Source: Clostridia bacterium (GTDB lineage Bacteria > Bacillota_A > Clostridia > Christensenellales > Aristaeellaceae). From it: 64,000 nt of DNA. Made by a program: the position numbers and the translations under genes. The notes beneath the pieces are model-generated. The model was not told the DNA's origin. It searched no databases and saw nothing but the letters and a program-made list of their open reading frames with translations. The stretch lies in the NCBI GenBank assembly GCA_017430945.1, contig JAFRMB010000033.1:1-64000 (forward strand). The letters run 5' to 3'. This document shows positions 8,248 to 17,192 of the stretch, one piece after another. The stretch's first letter is position 1. Every line of letters starts with the position of its first letter.

Positions 8248-10560
8248 GTGACATATTCGATCATTGGTATTCTCGCAAGTATTCTCCTGCTGATCATCAA
8301 TCGGGATGTTTTTTGGAACCGGGACGGGAATCCCCTTACCAAGACCATGCGGACCTACCGCTTGTTCCTGACCGGGGTGATGATCTATCTCGTGACCGAT
8401 ATGCTCTGGGGGATCCTTGATTCCAATCATCTCGTTTCACTTCTGTTTATCGATACATCGATCCATTTCGCAGCTATGGTCGGGGCGGTGATGTTTTGGA
8501 CGCAGTATGTCGTGTCGTATCTCGATACCGACAGCGCATTTGAACGACTGCTGCAGACCGCGGGGCGCGTCTTTTTTGCCCTTGAACTCGTATTCATTGC
8601 CGTGAATGTTTTCAAACCGGTCCTCTTTTGGTTCGATGAGAATGGTGTTTATCAGGCCGGCACTGCCCGATATGTTACACTGGGGATCCAGATCTTCATG
8701 TTTTTGGTGACGGCCGTTTACACGCTCCTTGTCGCTTACAGATCAAAAGGCAGGGTCCGGCTTCGGCACATGACCATCGGATTCTTTGGCGTCGCCATGA
8801 TGTCCCTCATCACGATCCAGGTCTTTTACCCGCTGCTGCCCCTGTATGCGATCGGGTATATGCTGGGCACCAGCTTGTTGCACAGCTATGTGGTCGAAGA
8901 CGAGAAGGAAGAATACCGCAGAGAGTTGGAAGAAGCGGCGAAGATCGATCAGGCGCAGAAAAAGGAGTTGTCTGAAAGCCGGGAGGCATTGAAAGACGCT
9001 TTGGCAATCGCAGAGAACGCCAACAAGGCAAAGACCTCTTTTCTCTCCAATATGAGCCACGAGATCCGCACCCCCATGAACGCGATCATCGGATTGAACA
9101 ACATTGCAATGAACGATCCGACCGCCAGCGATCAAGTGAAGGAATATCTGAACAAGATCGGCTCCTCCGCTCAGCACCTTCTGGGGATCATCAATGACAT
9201 TCTCGATATGAGCCGCATCGAATCGGGGCGAATGACCGTAAAGCGAGAGGAGTTTTCCTTTGCCAAGGCGCTGGAGCAGGTCAATACGATCATCGGCGAT
9301 CAGTGCCATGATAAAGGCATCATTTATGACTGCCAAACGGTAGGGCGGGTGGATGATTATTATATCGGCGATGCCATGAAGCTCAAACAGATGATGATCA
9401 ACATCCTCGGCAATGCGGTCAAGTTTACTCCGAAAGGCGGAACGGTGCGTTTTCTTATCGAAGAGGGGAGCCGTTTGAACGGGAACGCAGTGCTGAGATT
9501 TATCATCAGTGATACCGGCATCGGCATGAGTGAGGCGTTCCTTCCGCATATTTTCGATCCCTTCAGCCAGGAGGACCCATCCTCTACCAGCAGATACGGC
9601 TCGACCGGTCTGGGCATGCCTATCACAAAAAGCATCGTAGAGCTCATGAACGGCCGCATCGATGTCGTCAGCGAAAAGGGCAAAGGCACCACATTCACAG
9701 TGACCCTCCCGCTGGGCGAGTCCGACAGGAAGCAGCAGATCAATGAAGCCGGCCCGGCTCCGCATGACATGGATGTGCTTGTGATCGACGACGATCCCAT
9801 AGCCCTGGAACACGCGCAGATCGTTTTCACCCAGGTCGGCATCAGCTGCGAGACGGCAGAGTCCGGTTGGGAAGGCATAGACAAGGTCCGCATACGCCAT
9901 GGACGCAGAGAAGACTACGACCTCGTCATCGTCGACTGGAAAATGCCGGAGATGGACGGCGTCGAAACGACGCGGCAGATCCGTAAGATCGTGGGAAACG
10001 ATACGCCGGTCATCATTCTGACCTCCTTCAACTGGGATGAGATCGCGGATGAAGCACGTGAGGCAGGGGCAGATACGTTCGTATCCAAGCCTCTATTTGC
10101 CAGTACGGTAATGGATGAATTCGCGGAGGCGTTCCGAAGGAAGAATGAAGCGCTCGAGAGGAGAACGGCAGACCTGAAGGGCCGCAGAGTGCTTCTTGCG
10201 GAAGATGTTGACGTGAATGCCGAGATCATGATGATGGTGCTGTCCATGCGCGGAATGGAAGTGGACCTGGCCGAGAATGGCCTGGTCGCCGTGGATCTGT
10301 TTGAAAGCCGCGGACCCGGATACTATGATGCCATTCTGATGGATATGCGAATGCCGGAAATGGATGGCCTTGAGGCAACGAGAACCATCAGAAACCTTCC
10401 GCGGGACGATGCAAAGACGATCCCGATCATTGCGCTGACAGCAAACGCTTTCGATGAAGACGTTCAGCGAAGCATGCAGGCCGGCTTGAATGCCCACCTG
10501 TCGAAGCCCGTGGAGCCGGAGGCTTTGTTTGAGACGCTGGAAAACCTGATCATAGCGTAG
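8248..10560 (+). CDS. 7TM hybrid sensor histidine kinase with two receiver domains
   Basis: The GTG start is preferred because GGAG lies 8 nt upstream and the protein then begins directly with the first helix (VTYSIIGILASILLLII). An in-frame ATG at 8170 is an alternative. The 770-residue protein has seven membrane segments (1-210), a coiled-coil linker, a HisKA domain with phospho-acceptor His271 (MSHEIRTPMNAIIG), and a HATPase with N box (GNAVKF), G1 (DTGIG) and G2 (GSTGLGM). Two receiver domains follow, with acceptor aspartates near 563 (VDWKMPEMDG) and 699 (MDMRMPEMDG). No output domain is fused, so the signal must leave by phosphotransfer or through protein contact. No separate response regulator lies nearby. 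The 7TM protein just downstream may be a partner. Confidence 0.92.
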   Translation: MTYSIIGILASILLLIINRDVFWNRDGNPLTKTMRTYRLFLTGVMIYLVTDMLWGILDSNHLVSLLFIDTSIHFAAMVGAVMFWTQYVVSYLDTDSAFERLLQTAGRVFFALELVFIAVNVFKPVLFWFDENGVYQAGTARYVTLGIQIFMFLVTAVYTLLVAYRSKGRVRLRHMTIGFFGVAMMSLITIQVFYPLLPLYAIGYMLGTSLLHSYVVEDEKEEYRRELEEAAKIDQAQKKELSESREALKDALAIAENANKAKTSFLSNMSHEIRTPMNAIIGLNNIAMNDPTASDQVKEYLNKIGSSAQHLLGIINDILDMSRIESGRMTVKREEFSFAKALEQVNTIIGDQCHDKGIIYDCQTVGRVDDYYIGDAMKLKQMMINILGNAVKFTPKGGTVRFLIEEGSRLNGNAVLRFIISDTGIGMSEAFLPHIFDPFSQEDPSSTSRYGSTGLGMPITKSIVELMNGRIDVVSEKGKGTTFTVTLPLGESDRKQQINEAGPAPHDMDVLVIDDDPIALEHAQIVFTQVGISCETAESGWEGIDKVRIRHGRREDYDLVIVDWKMPEMDGVETTRQIRKIVGNDTPVIILTSFNWDEIADEAREAGADTFVSKPLFASTVMDEFAEAFRRKNEALERRTADLKGRRVLLAEDVDVNAEIMMMVLSMRGMEVDLAENGLVAVDLFESRGPGYYDAILMDMRMPEMDGLEATRTIRNLPRDDAKTIPIIALTANAFDEDVQRSMQAGLNAHLSKPVEPEALFETLENLIIA

Positions 10561-10654
10561 CCGGACACGATAGGATCGCTGTTCGTGTTATACTGCGATC
10601 AGGTCAAGGATTCGAAGCGGGATACTGATTTGAAGTGACCAAGGAGGTCTGTTT

Positions 10655-11329
10655 ATGGGAATCGCCTTTCAGATCGTCAGCGTTTTCCTGATAATCGGAG
10701 CAGTGCTCCTGTTTCTGAAAAACTCATCCATGAATACCATGATCACGAAAGCCCAGAAAGCGATGGCTGTCTTCCAGATCGTACTGTGCGGTGCCTTCTT
10801 TGCTCTGTGCCTTTCAGACATACTGGATATCAGGGTCGGTTTCTCAGCGGTACGCCTGTTTCTGAACACATTCTATACGCTGACGTTTCTTTCTCTGGCG
10901 TCGTTCGCCCTGTCGGATCTACGGAAAAAAAGGCAAAAGCACATCCGGATGATCGCATGCTTTTGCGCTGCATTGATCGCCGTGCAATGCTTTGTTTTTC
11001 CATATGATGCGGAAAACGAGTTCATACGCATATGTGGGGCAGTGGAAGGGATCGCTGTCTTCACCATGCTTATCATTCTGGTGACAAGGATCAACGATGG
11101 GAAATACGGCCAAAGCGTCCTGTTTGTCATCGTTCTCCTTGAACTCGCGATCGCCGTACTCAACACCGTGCATCCCATGGCCTCCATTACAGAGGATACC
11201 CAGAGTATCGACATCCCGATGAATTATTTATCGCTGTATATGAGGCCCGTCATATTCTCTTCCGTGGCGCTGATCTACCGCTTATGGCTCGACTTGTACA
11301 AAGCCGGAAGCCAAAGGGGTAAGAAATAG
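10655..11329 (+). CDS. Seven-transmembrane protein of unknown function
   Basis: This 224-residue protein follows AAGGAGG by 7 nt. Seven hydrophobic helices with short loops fill it, and the C-terminus is basic. The topology resembles the sensor half of the kinase encoded 94 nt upstream on the same strand, although no clear sequence identity was seen. Co-expression with the kinase is plausible. No catalytic motif is visible. Confidence 0.7.
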   Translation: MGIAFQIVSVFLIIGAVLLFLKNSSMNTMITKAQKAMAVFQIVLCGAFFALCLSDILDIRVGFSAVRLFLNTFYTLTFLSLASFALSDLRKKRQKHIRMIACFCAALIAVQCFVFPYDAENEFIRICGAVEGIAVFTMLIILVTRINDGKYGQSVLFVIVLLELAIAVLNTVHPMASITEDTQSIDIPMNYLSLYMRPVIFSSVALIYRLWLDLYKAGSQRGKK

Positions 11330-11512
11330 TCGGATGCATCCTTTCGGGATGATGGACCGCATCCGGGAAGCATATCAGGACAAAATGCCGCGAGATGAAG
11401 AGATGGAAGGAGCGTTTCCGAGACCGAAGCCGGGGAACAGCCCGATCAGCCGGTCGGGGGAAGCAGGCAAACCGATCATCGCACCATACCGGCGGTGTTT
11501 ATGATGCGGCAC

Positions 11513-11541
11513 TTTCATCTGAACATCAGGTATGGTATACT
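11513..11541 (+). promoter_or_regulatory. Predicted extended -10 promoter
   Basis: TTTCAT, 17 nt, then TATACT preceded by TGG, giving an extended -10. It lies about 45 nt before the ATG at 11587 and supports that start over an upstream in-frame ATG. Confidence 0.5.
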
Positions 11542-11586
11542 TGCGATCAGGCCAGGTACACAGATCGCGATTTACAGGTGAGTCAT

Positions 11587-12192
11587 ATGCGTGAACTGAT
11601 CAATGATCCGTTTTATGAGCTGATGGAAAAATACGATAGATGCGTCATCGACTATTGCCTCATCGAAGACGATACGCCGCATCAGGGGAAGCGCTCGCAC
11701 AAGGATGCCATCCTGTTTGCGATGCTCAAAGTGATGGAACGGTATATCGATACGCAGTTGAAGGAAGAGATCGGATATCGCGGGGAAGTCCAGGATGAAC
11801 CGTTCCCGTGGAAGCTGGATATGGGGAAAGCACTGGCCCATCGGATCGATCCTGCGGAACTGCTGCATGTGCCGGAGATCTTGCGGACAGACCGCATCGG
11901 CCGAAGGTCCTATGACTGCGGCTTGCCGGATCCCTTAAAAGGCGAACAGATCCCATACTGGTATGCTTTCTGGGAGACTCCGCAACTGTCGGGATACGGA
12001 CCGGATGATTTCCGCAGGGTCAACGCCGCCCTGTTCCCGGAGGGGACGGATGGACTTGAGGTTTATGAGTGGACCACGGACTGGTCCAACTATTTTGACG
12101 ACGGTCATGAATGGTGGGGCGCGGCATGCTGGAGCATCTATGACAGGCGCACGGACCGATACGTCGTGATCATGGCAGAAGCGACAGACTGA
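11587..12192 (+). CDS. Uncharacterised soluble protein (WWGAACWSIYD family)
   Basis: The ATG is preceded by AGGTGA and, further up, a good promoter; earlier in-frame ATGs lack both. The 201-residue product has no signal peptide or membrane segment. Its C-terminal half is rich in aromatic and acidic residues (YEWTTDWSNYFDDGHEWWG, then RYVVIMAEATD). Similar C-termini occur in small Clostridia proteins of unknown role, recalled by eye. No functional assignment is offered. Confidence 0.65.
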   Translation: MRELINDPFYELMEKYDRCVIDYCLIEDDTPHQGKRSHKDAILFAMLKVMERYIDTQLKEEIGYRGEVQDEPFPWKLDMGKALAHRIDPAELLHVPEILRTDRIGRRSYDCGLPDPLKGEQIPYWYAFWETPQLSGYGPDDFRRVNAALFPEGTDGLEVYEWTTDWSNYFDDGHEWWGAACWSIYDRRTDRYVVIMAEATD

Positions 12193-12700
12193 CAGACCCC
12201 CGTGCGCCGCGGAGAAGCATTGGATAGCGGCGTAACGGTCTTTCACATGCGGCGCACGACCGGTCTTCGCACACGGAAAGATGCGTGGATGTCATTTTAA
12301 TCAATCACCGGAATCATTCATTTTTCTACTATTGATCGGAAGGATCGACAGCCTGTGGGGGATCCCGCCATACCGGACCGGGCCTTGCAGCCGGAAACGG
12401 TAAGGCTTTTTCCAAACGCCACGATACCTCCTTCGCACAACATGCGATCCTTTTCGTCAGACCCTGACCTGTCCCGTCGGTATACCATGTTCAGGCCGGA
12501 CCTATGCATATCGACGCTCAATGCGTTCGGGTTCTACAGACGGCCCGGCAGATCGACACCAACGATGCTTGATGCCGGCAGAGGGTCATACGCCAATATT
12601 AAAGATCAGGCTATTGTAATATCTTTGATTCTATGTTACCATGTGCTTAATCCGGGCACATGCCGTGCCTGGCAGAAACAGAAGCGAAGGTGTTGTCCAG
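12193..12700. other. Intergenic stretch with a possible partial dispersed repeat
   Basis: No gene was recognised. Around 12413-12460 the sequence (AACGCCACGAT...CGCAC) resembles the first ~40 bases of the repeat seen in full at 39257 and 60046, so it may be a decayed third copy. Confidence 0.35.
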
Positions 12701-14377
12701 ATGAAATACTTCAGATTTACCAACACAAGCCATAGATTCTCCGGCGGCAGCGAGAGCTTTCTGGAGGATTCTGTGCAGTTTATCCATGATGCGCTGAGCA
12801 AACTCGGCATCGCGCGCAAGTTGGCGATCAAAACGGAGCTTTTGGCCGAGGAGACGATCGTGCAGCTGATGCAGCACGCCGCGGCGGACGCCGAGCTCCA
12901 CGTGCGGATCCGGAAAAACATGGGTGACGTGAGCATCACCCTCAGCATGCGGGGCGAGGAGTTCGACCCCTTCGCAGGCGCGGGGGAGACCATCGGCCTG
13001 GGCGAGACAGACGGCGCAGACACAGAAGAAGCTATCCGCTCCATACTGATGCGCTCCTATGGGGAGAATTTCAAGTACCGGCACAAGAACGGCGTCAACC
13101 GGGTGCGGATGCTGACGGAGCAGACGGAACAGTCGATGCTCACGTTCACGATGGCGGCGCTCGTGCTGGGGCTGCTCTTTGGCTTGCTGGCAAAGCTGGT
13201 ATTCCCGGCACTCGTGACCACTGGCCTGTGCACGTATCTGCTGAATCCGGTGAAGACCATCTTCATGAATTCACTGAAGATCATCATCGCGCCCGTGGTC
13301 TTCTTCTCGATCGTCACCTGTATATCGCAGTTCAACAGCATTATGGAACTGGGGCGCCTCGGCGCAAAGGTGATGGGCGTATATCTGCTGACCACCGTGA
13401 TCGCCGTGCTTCTGGGGATCGGCATGGCCCAGCTGATCCAGCCGGGCGCATGGGGGTTTGCACTGTCGGGAGACATCGAAACCGCGGCAGTCGCCGTAGA
13501 TACCAGTGTCGACACATCCATTCTGTCCACGATCGTCAATATCGTACCTTCCAACTTCATTGCACCGTTTGTGGAATCGAACACGCTGCAGATCATATTC
13601 CTGGCCGTGTTATGCGGGGTCGCCGTAGGGTTGATCGGTGAATACTCCAAAGCGCTGAAGGAATTGTTTGAGGCATTCAACTCGATGTTTCTGACCATCA
13701 CCACGATGATCGCCCGGTTCATCCCTGTGGCCGTGTTCTGCTCCGTGGCGCTGCTGGTGATCGATCTGGGAGGCGGTTCTCTGCTTTCGGTGCTGAGTGG
13801 GGGCATGACGCACGTCCTGACGACGCTGTGCATGCTCTGCGTCTACGGCCTGCTGATCCTCTTGATGGCCCGCCTGAATCCCTTGACCTTTTTCAAAAAG
13901 AACCGGGAAGGCATGCTGACGAGCTTTACGCTCTGCTCGAGCTCCGCGGCGATGCCCACCAATCTGCGCACATGCACCGATAAACTCGGCATTTCTCCAA
14001 AGGTCTGCAACTTCTCCATTCCATTGGGCGCCACCGTCAACATGGATGGGACCTGCATATATCTGAGCGTCATCGGGCTGTTCCTGGCGAGAGCATATGG
14101 CGTCAGCGTCCCCCTTTCGTCCCTGTTCTCCCTCGCGGTGACCATCATACTGCTGTCCCTCGGCGCGCCCGGTGTTCCGGGAGCCGCCCTGGTCTGCCTG
14201 AGCGTCGTGCTGGCAGCGCTTCACGTGCCCATTGAAGCCATCGGGTTGGTCATCGCGATCGACCCCCTGCTGGATATGTTCATCACCATGTCCAACACGA
14301 CCGGCGACGTGGCGGCCGCACTGATCGTCGCCCGAAACGAAAAGCTGCTCGACCTGGATATGTACCGGAAACCTTGA
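12701..14377 (+). CDS. Dicarboxylate/amino-acid:cation symporter (DAACS) with an extra N-terminal cytosolic domain
   Basis: The ATG at 12701 (MKYFRFTN) is preferred to an upstream one without a ribosome binding site. Residues ~160-555 are a DAACS/GltP-type transporter. They include a serine-rich re-entrant loop (LCSSSAAMPTN), the NMDGT cation/substrate motif (GATVNMDGTC) and the second hairpin (GAPGVPGAA). The family imports dicarboxylates or acidic/neutral amino acids with Na+ or H+. The first ~150 residues are not part of the family. Their pattern (LLAEETIVQLMQHAA, then a charged beta segment and GEEFDPF) recalls the N box and beta sheet of GHKL/RsbW-like ATPases, but no complete ATP site is evident. 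Function of this domain is inferred only. Confidence 0.85.
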   Translation: MKYFRFTNTSHRFSGGSESFLEDSVQFIHDALSKLGIARKLAIKTELLAEETIVQLMQHAAADAELHVRIRKNMGDVSITLSMRGEEFDPFAGAGETIGLGETDGADTEEAIRSILMRSYGENFKYRHKNGVNRVRMLTEQTEQSMLTFTMAALVLGLLFGLLAKLVFPALVTTGLCTYLLNPVKTIFMNSLKIIIAPVVFFSIVTCISQFNSIMELGRLGAKVMGVYLLTTVIAVLLGIGMAQLIQPGAWGFALSGDIETAAVAVDTSVDTSILSTIVNIVPSNFIAPFVESNTLQIIFLAVLCGVAVGLIGEYSKALKELFEAFNSMFLTITTMIARFIPVAVFCSVALLVIDLGGGSLLSVLSGGMTHVLTTLCMLCVYGLLILLMARLNPLTFFKKNREGMLTSFTLCSSSAAMPTNLRTCTDKLGISPKVCNFSIPLGATVNMDGTCIYLSVIGLFLARAYGVSVPLSSLFSLAVTIILLSLGAPGVPGAALVCLSVVLAALHVPIEAIGLVIAIDPLLDMFITMSNTTGDVAAALIVARNEKLLDLDMYRKP

Positions 14378-14491
14378 CGCTGCCGGTGGTAGCGATACAT
14401 GTTCGTGCATGTGGATCTGGGGGCTTGCTTCATCGAGTGTGTGTGATAAATGACACCGTGTATCGATGTCGAACAGGAGGAGGGTCAGGAT

Positions 14492-15085
14492 ATGGATGCG
14501 ATGGAGGCAATTTTTACGCGTCGAAGCACGAGGAAACTGAAAGACGAGCTGCCGCCGCGGGAATTGATCGAGAAGGTGGTGGAAGCGGGGAGGATGGCTC
14601 CCAGTGGCGCCAACAGCCAGACGACGCATTTCATCGTCATTACCAGGCGGGAAACGCTTTCTGAGCTGGCGGAAACCGTGAAAAGGGCGTTTGCCGGGAT
14701 GGAGGTCGGCCCGAATACCTATGTTTCCCTTCGCAGATCCATCGAAGCTTCAAAGCAGGGGAACTATGTGTTCCACTACGGAGCGCCGGTCCTGATCGTG
14801 ACGGCAAACAGAACAGGCTATGGGAATGCCATTGCAGATAGCGCATGTGCTCTGGAGAATATGATGATCGCCGCGAATGCATTGGATCTTGGTTCATGCT
14901 GGATCAATCAGCTGCATTGGCTGACCGAGGAAGAGACAGTGCGGCATTACATGGAACGACTCGGTTTAGCTGACGATGAATCCATTACCGGCGGCCTGAT
15001 CCTGGGTTATGGAGCCGATGGAATGCCCCTGCGAACAACACCGGATCGCACCGGAAACCCGGTGACGTGGATTGAGGATGATTAA
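14492..15085 (+). CDS. Nitroreductase-family NAD(P)H:FMN oxidoreductase
   Basis: The ATG (MDAMEAIFTRRSTRKL) follows AGGAGGAGG; the in-frame ATG at 14450 is less likely. The 197-residue length fits single-domain nitroreductases. The N-terminal RRSTRKLKD segment and APSGANSQTTHF are the typical FMN phosphate and isoalloxazine contacts. A later SACALENMMIAANALDLGSCW helix is also typical of the family. These homodimeric flavoenzymes reduce nitro groups, quinones or similar acceptors; the substrate here cannot be told. It follows the symporter by about 115 nt and may be in the same transcript. Confidence 0.88.
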   Translation: MDAMEAIFTRRSTRKLKDELPPRELIEKVVEAGRMAPSGANSQTTHFIVITRRETLSELAETVKRAFAGMEVGPNTYVSLRRSIEASKQGNYVFHYGAPVLIVTANRTGYGNAIADSACALENMMIAANALDLGSCWINQLHWLTEEETVRHYMERLGLADDESITGGLILGYGADGMPLRTTPDRTGNPVTWIEDD

Positions 15086-15119
15086 CGACCATATACCGTC
15101 TTTTCATGTTTCGTCATTC

Positions 15120-15154
15120 CCGCAATTGCGGCCATACGTAGTTGCGGTTTTTTT
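15120..15154 (+). terminator. Intrinsic terminator after the nitroreductase
   Basis: A CCGCAA/TTGCGG stem with a 16-nt loop is followed by seven T residues, 35 nt past the stop codon. Confidence 0.7.
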
Positions 15155-15441
15155 CGTCCCGCCCGGATGAAGTGGCCGATCGACCCGCCATCTGCCTGGT
15201 GCCCCCAGCGTTCGGTCAGAGTCGGCTTTCATGGATGTTCCGCGTGTGTATGCCCATGGAAACGATGACGTGAGAATCATGGCTCCCTGCTATTACCAAG
15301 GACGGCGTGGAGTCATGTACGGCAAAGCTATGTCTGTACGGGGGACGATAAATGCCTGCGTTGTAGATGCATCCGCCCATGCAATGCATCCGCCGCCAGG
15401 ACGCCGCACTGAAGCCATAAGAGAGACTAATTGAAAATGTC
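15155..15441. other. Intergenic stretch, nothing recognised
   Basis: No coding frame with start signals and no clear repeat was found between the terminator at 15154 and the promoter at 15442. Confidence 0.4.
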
Positions 15442-15470
15442 TTTCCTCCAGTTTCCTGATGTGGTATACT
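15442..15470 (+). promoter_or_regulatory. Predicted promoter, near-duplicate of one at 62600
   Basis: TTTCCT, 17 nt, then TATACT with a TGG extended -10. About 45 nt around it align by eye with 62594-62645, which precedes another small membrane protein. Confidence 0.6.
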
Positions 15471-15515
15471 GTGTGCGGAAACGGTGATCCTGATCGGGAT
15501 TTGACGAGGCGAAGC

Positions 15516-15962
15516 ATGGAATTTGGATGGATCAATGTCTTTGGTGCGGTTTTCGTTGTCCTTATGCTCATACCAAATATCATATATGCCATAAATAACG
15601 CAGGCGAGAGAAACCTTTGCAAGAATCTGTTCATGAACCTCACAGAGCAGATCGGGCGGTATACTTGCATCGTGTTGATGTGGCTTCCCCTCCTTGTCTG
15701 GAAGTTTGGTTTTACGAGTGTGTTCGAGATGGTGCTGTATATAGTTGGGAACGGAGCCCTCCTCACAGCGTATTGGATCTTGTTCGCAGTGTATATGAAG
15801 CGGAAAGCCCTGTGGCTTGCACTCGTTCTCGCGATCCTTCCCGCTTGCATCTTTCTTCTTAGCGGCATCCTTCTGAGGCATTGGCTGCTCGTTGGTTTTG
15901 CCGTCATGTTTACTGTCGGGCATTTTTACGTGACGAAGAAGAATGCAGAGCAAACCCGTTGA
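15516..15962 (+). CDS. Small four-helix membrane protein
   Basis: The ATG follows GACGAGG. The 148 residues contain four hydrophobic segments (VFGAVFVVLMLIPNIIYAI; YTCIVLMWLPLLVWKFGF; LLTAYWILFAVYM; LALVLAILPACIFLLSG, with a further short hydrophobic stretch) and a basic C-terminus. The family was not recognised. Confidence 0.7.
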   Translation: MEFGWINVFGAVFVVLMLIPNIIYAINNAGERNLCKNLFMNLTEQIGRYTCIVLMWLPLLVWKFGFTSVFEMVLYIVGNGALLTAYWILFAVYMKRKALWLALVLAILPACIFLLSGILLRHWLLVGFAVMFTVGHFYVTKKNAEQTR

Positions 15963-16182
15963 TCATGCGAGCATACCGATAGTTGCCGGCATGATGCTTC
16001 CAGGGGGCTTTCTCATAGAAGGTGTCCTTGCGGGAAAACGGATCGTCAAAATCGCAGGGGCGACATTCCTGCCGCCCGCGGGCGCCGCGGATAGATGTCC
16101 CTACAGCCTTTTGGTCCATCACCTTCTGCTTTTATCCTGCTTTGAGACAGCCCCGGCTTTCATCGGGAGAGGAGGGTCGCCC

Positions 16183-17072
16183 ATGGAGCTTACACAGCTT
16201 CGGTACTTCCTGCGCGTCTATCAGACGCGGAACATGTGCGCTGCTGCGGCACAGCTGAACGTGTCGCAGCAGGCGGTCTCCAAGCAGATCCAGAAGCTGG
16301 AGGAGGAGTTGGGTGTCGCCCTGTTCCAGCGCAGCTCAAGGGGTGTCCGCGCCACGCCCTATGCTGATATGCTGGCTGAGAAGGTCCAGGATTTCATGCC
16401 GGGACTGGACGCGCTGGTCTACGACATGCAGCATAAGGATCGCGAGCTGACCGGTGTCGTCCGGCTGGGTGTGCAGTGCTGGCAGATGGGCGGAGGAAGG
16501 GGACTGAGCTATAACGCATTGAAGATCTTTTGTCAGGCGCATCCCAGGGTCAGGCTGCTTTGGGAAAACCTCATTCCCAAGCTTTGTGTCGAGCGGCTTC
16601 GCGATCGGACGCTGGACCTGTCGGTGGTGGGCATGCCGCCGGACCCGGAGGGCATTGAACTCTTCCCGTTGCGTGTGAACCACTGGTTCTGCTGATGTCC
16701 AGAGCGCACGCGCTGGCGGCGCAGACACATTTGCAGGTCGAGGACCTTGCAGGCCAGCGCATCATCATGGCCAGCAATGAATCGGATACGCGCCGGCACA
16801 TCATCGAAGCACTTCGAGATCGGGAGAAGCCCGAGTTCATCGACGTCACGGGCTTCATATTCGACCTCATCGCCCAGCAGGTGGAGGGGGATGGGGCAAT
16901 GATGCTGACGACAGACCAGTCCGTCGGCCTGTTCGATCCGAAACGCTATGCCATGGTCGAACTGAAGGGCGACCTGTGGCACACCCAGCTCTATCTGGCT
17001 CGGCTCGAAGGCATCGTCCACAGTCCTGCGGAGCATGCTCTGTATCAGCATCTCATTGACGAATGGAAGTGA
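16183..17072 (+). pseudogene. LysR-family transcriptional regulator, frameshifted
   Basis: An ATG after AGGAGGG starts a normal LysR winged helix-turn-helix (LRYFLRVYQTRNMCAAAAQLNVSQQAVSKQI) and part of the ligand-binding domain. Near 16688-16693 the frame meets a TGA. The rest of the domain (LMSRAHALA... to LIDEWK) continues in the -1 frame to 17072. Joined, the product would be about 296 residues, normal for LysR. A one-base deletion, a sequencing error or programmed shifting are possible; no slippery run is obvious, so decay or error is favoured. It lies just upstream of the flavoprotein gene at 17193, its likely target. Confidence 0.8.
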
Positions 17073-17076
17073 GTGA

Positions 17077-17093
17077 TACAATCATTCGTTGTA
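17077..17093 (+). promoter_or_regulatory. Candidate LysR-type operator
   Basis: An inverted repeat TACAA-N7-TTGTA ends 22 nt upstream of the -35 box of the next gene, the usual place for a LysR recognition site. Arms are only 5 bp, so this is tentative. Confidence 0.35.
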
Positions 17094-17115
17094 GACAGCT
17101 CCAATTAAAAGTTTC

Positions 17116-17144
17116 TTTACATTGCGCGCCGACAGCGATATAAT
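17116..17144 (+). promoter_or_regulatory. Strong predicted promoter of the flavoprotein gene
   Basis: TTTACA, 17 nt, perfect TATAAT, about 50 nt before the start codon. Confidence 0.7.
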
Positions 17145-17192
17145 AGAGGTGAGGGAGCGCGACGCTCCAAATATGGAACAGGAGGAATGGAT

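Noticed and set aside
16680..16700. Programmed frameshifting in the LysR gene
   Set aside because: No slippery heptamer or downstream stimulatory structure was seen; LysR genes are not known for this.
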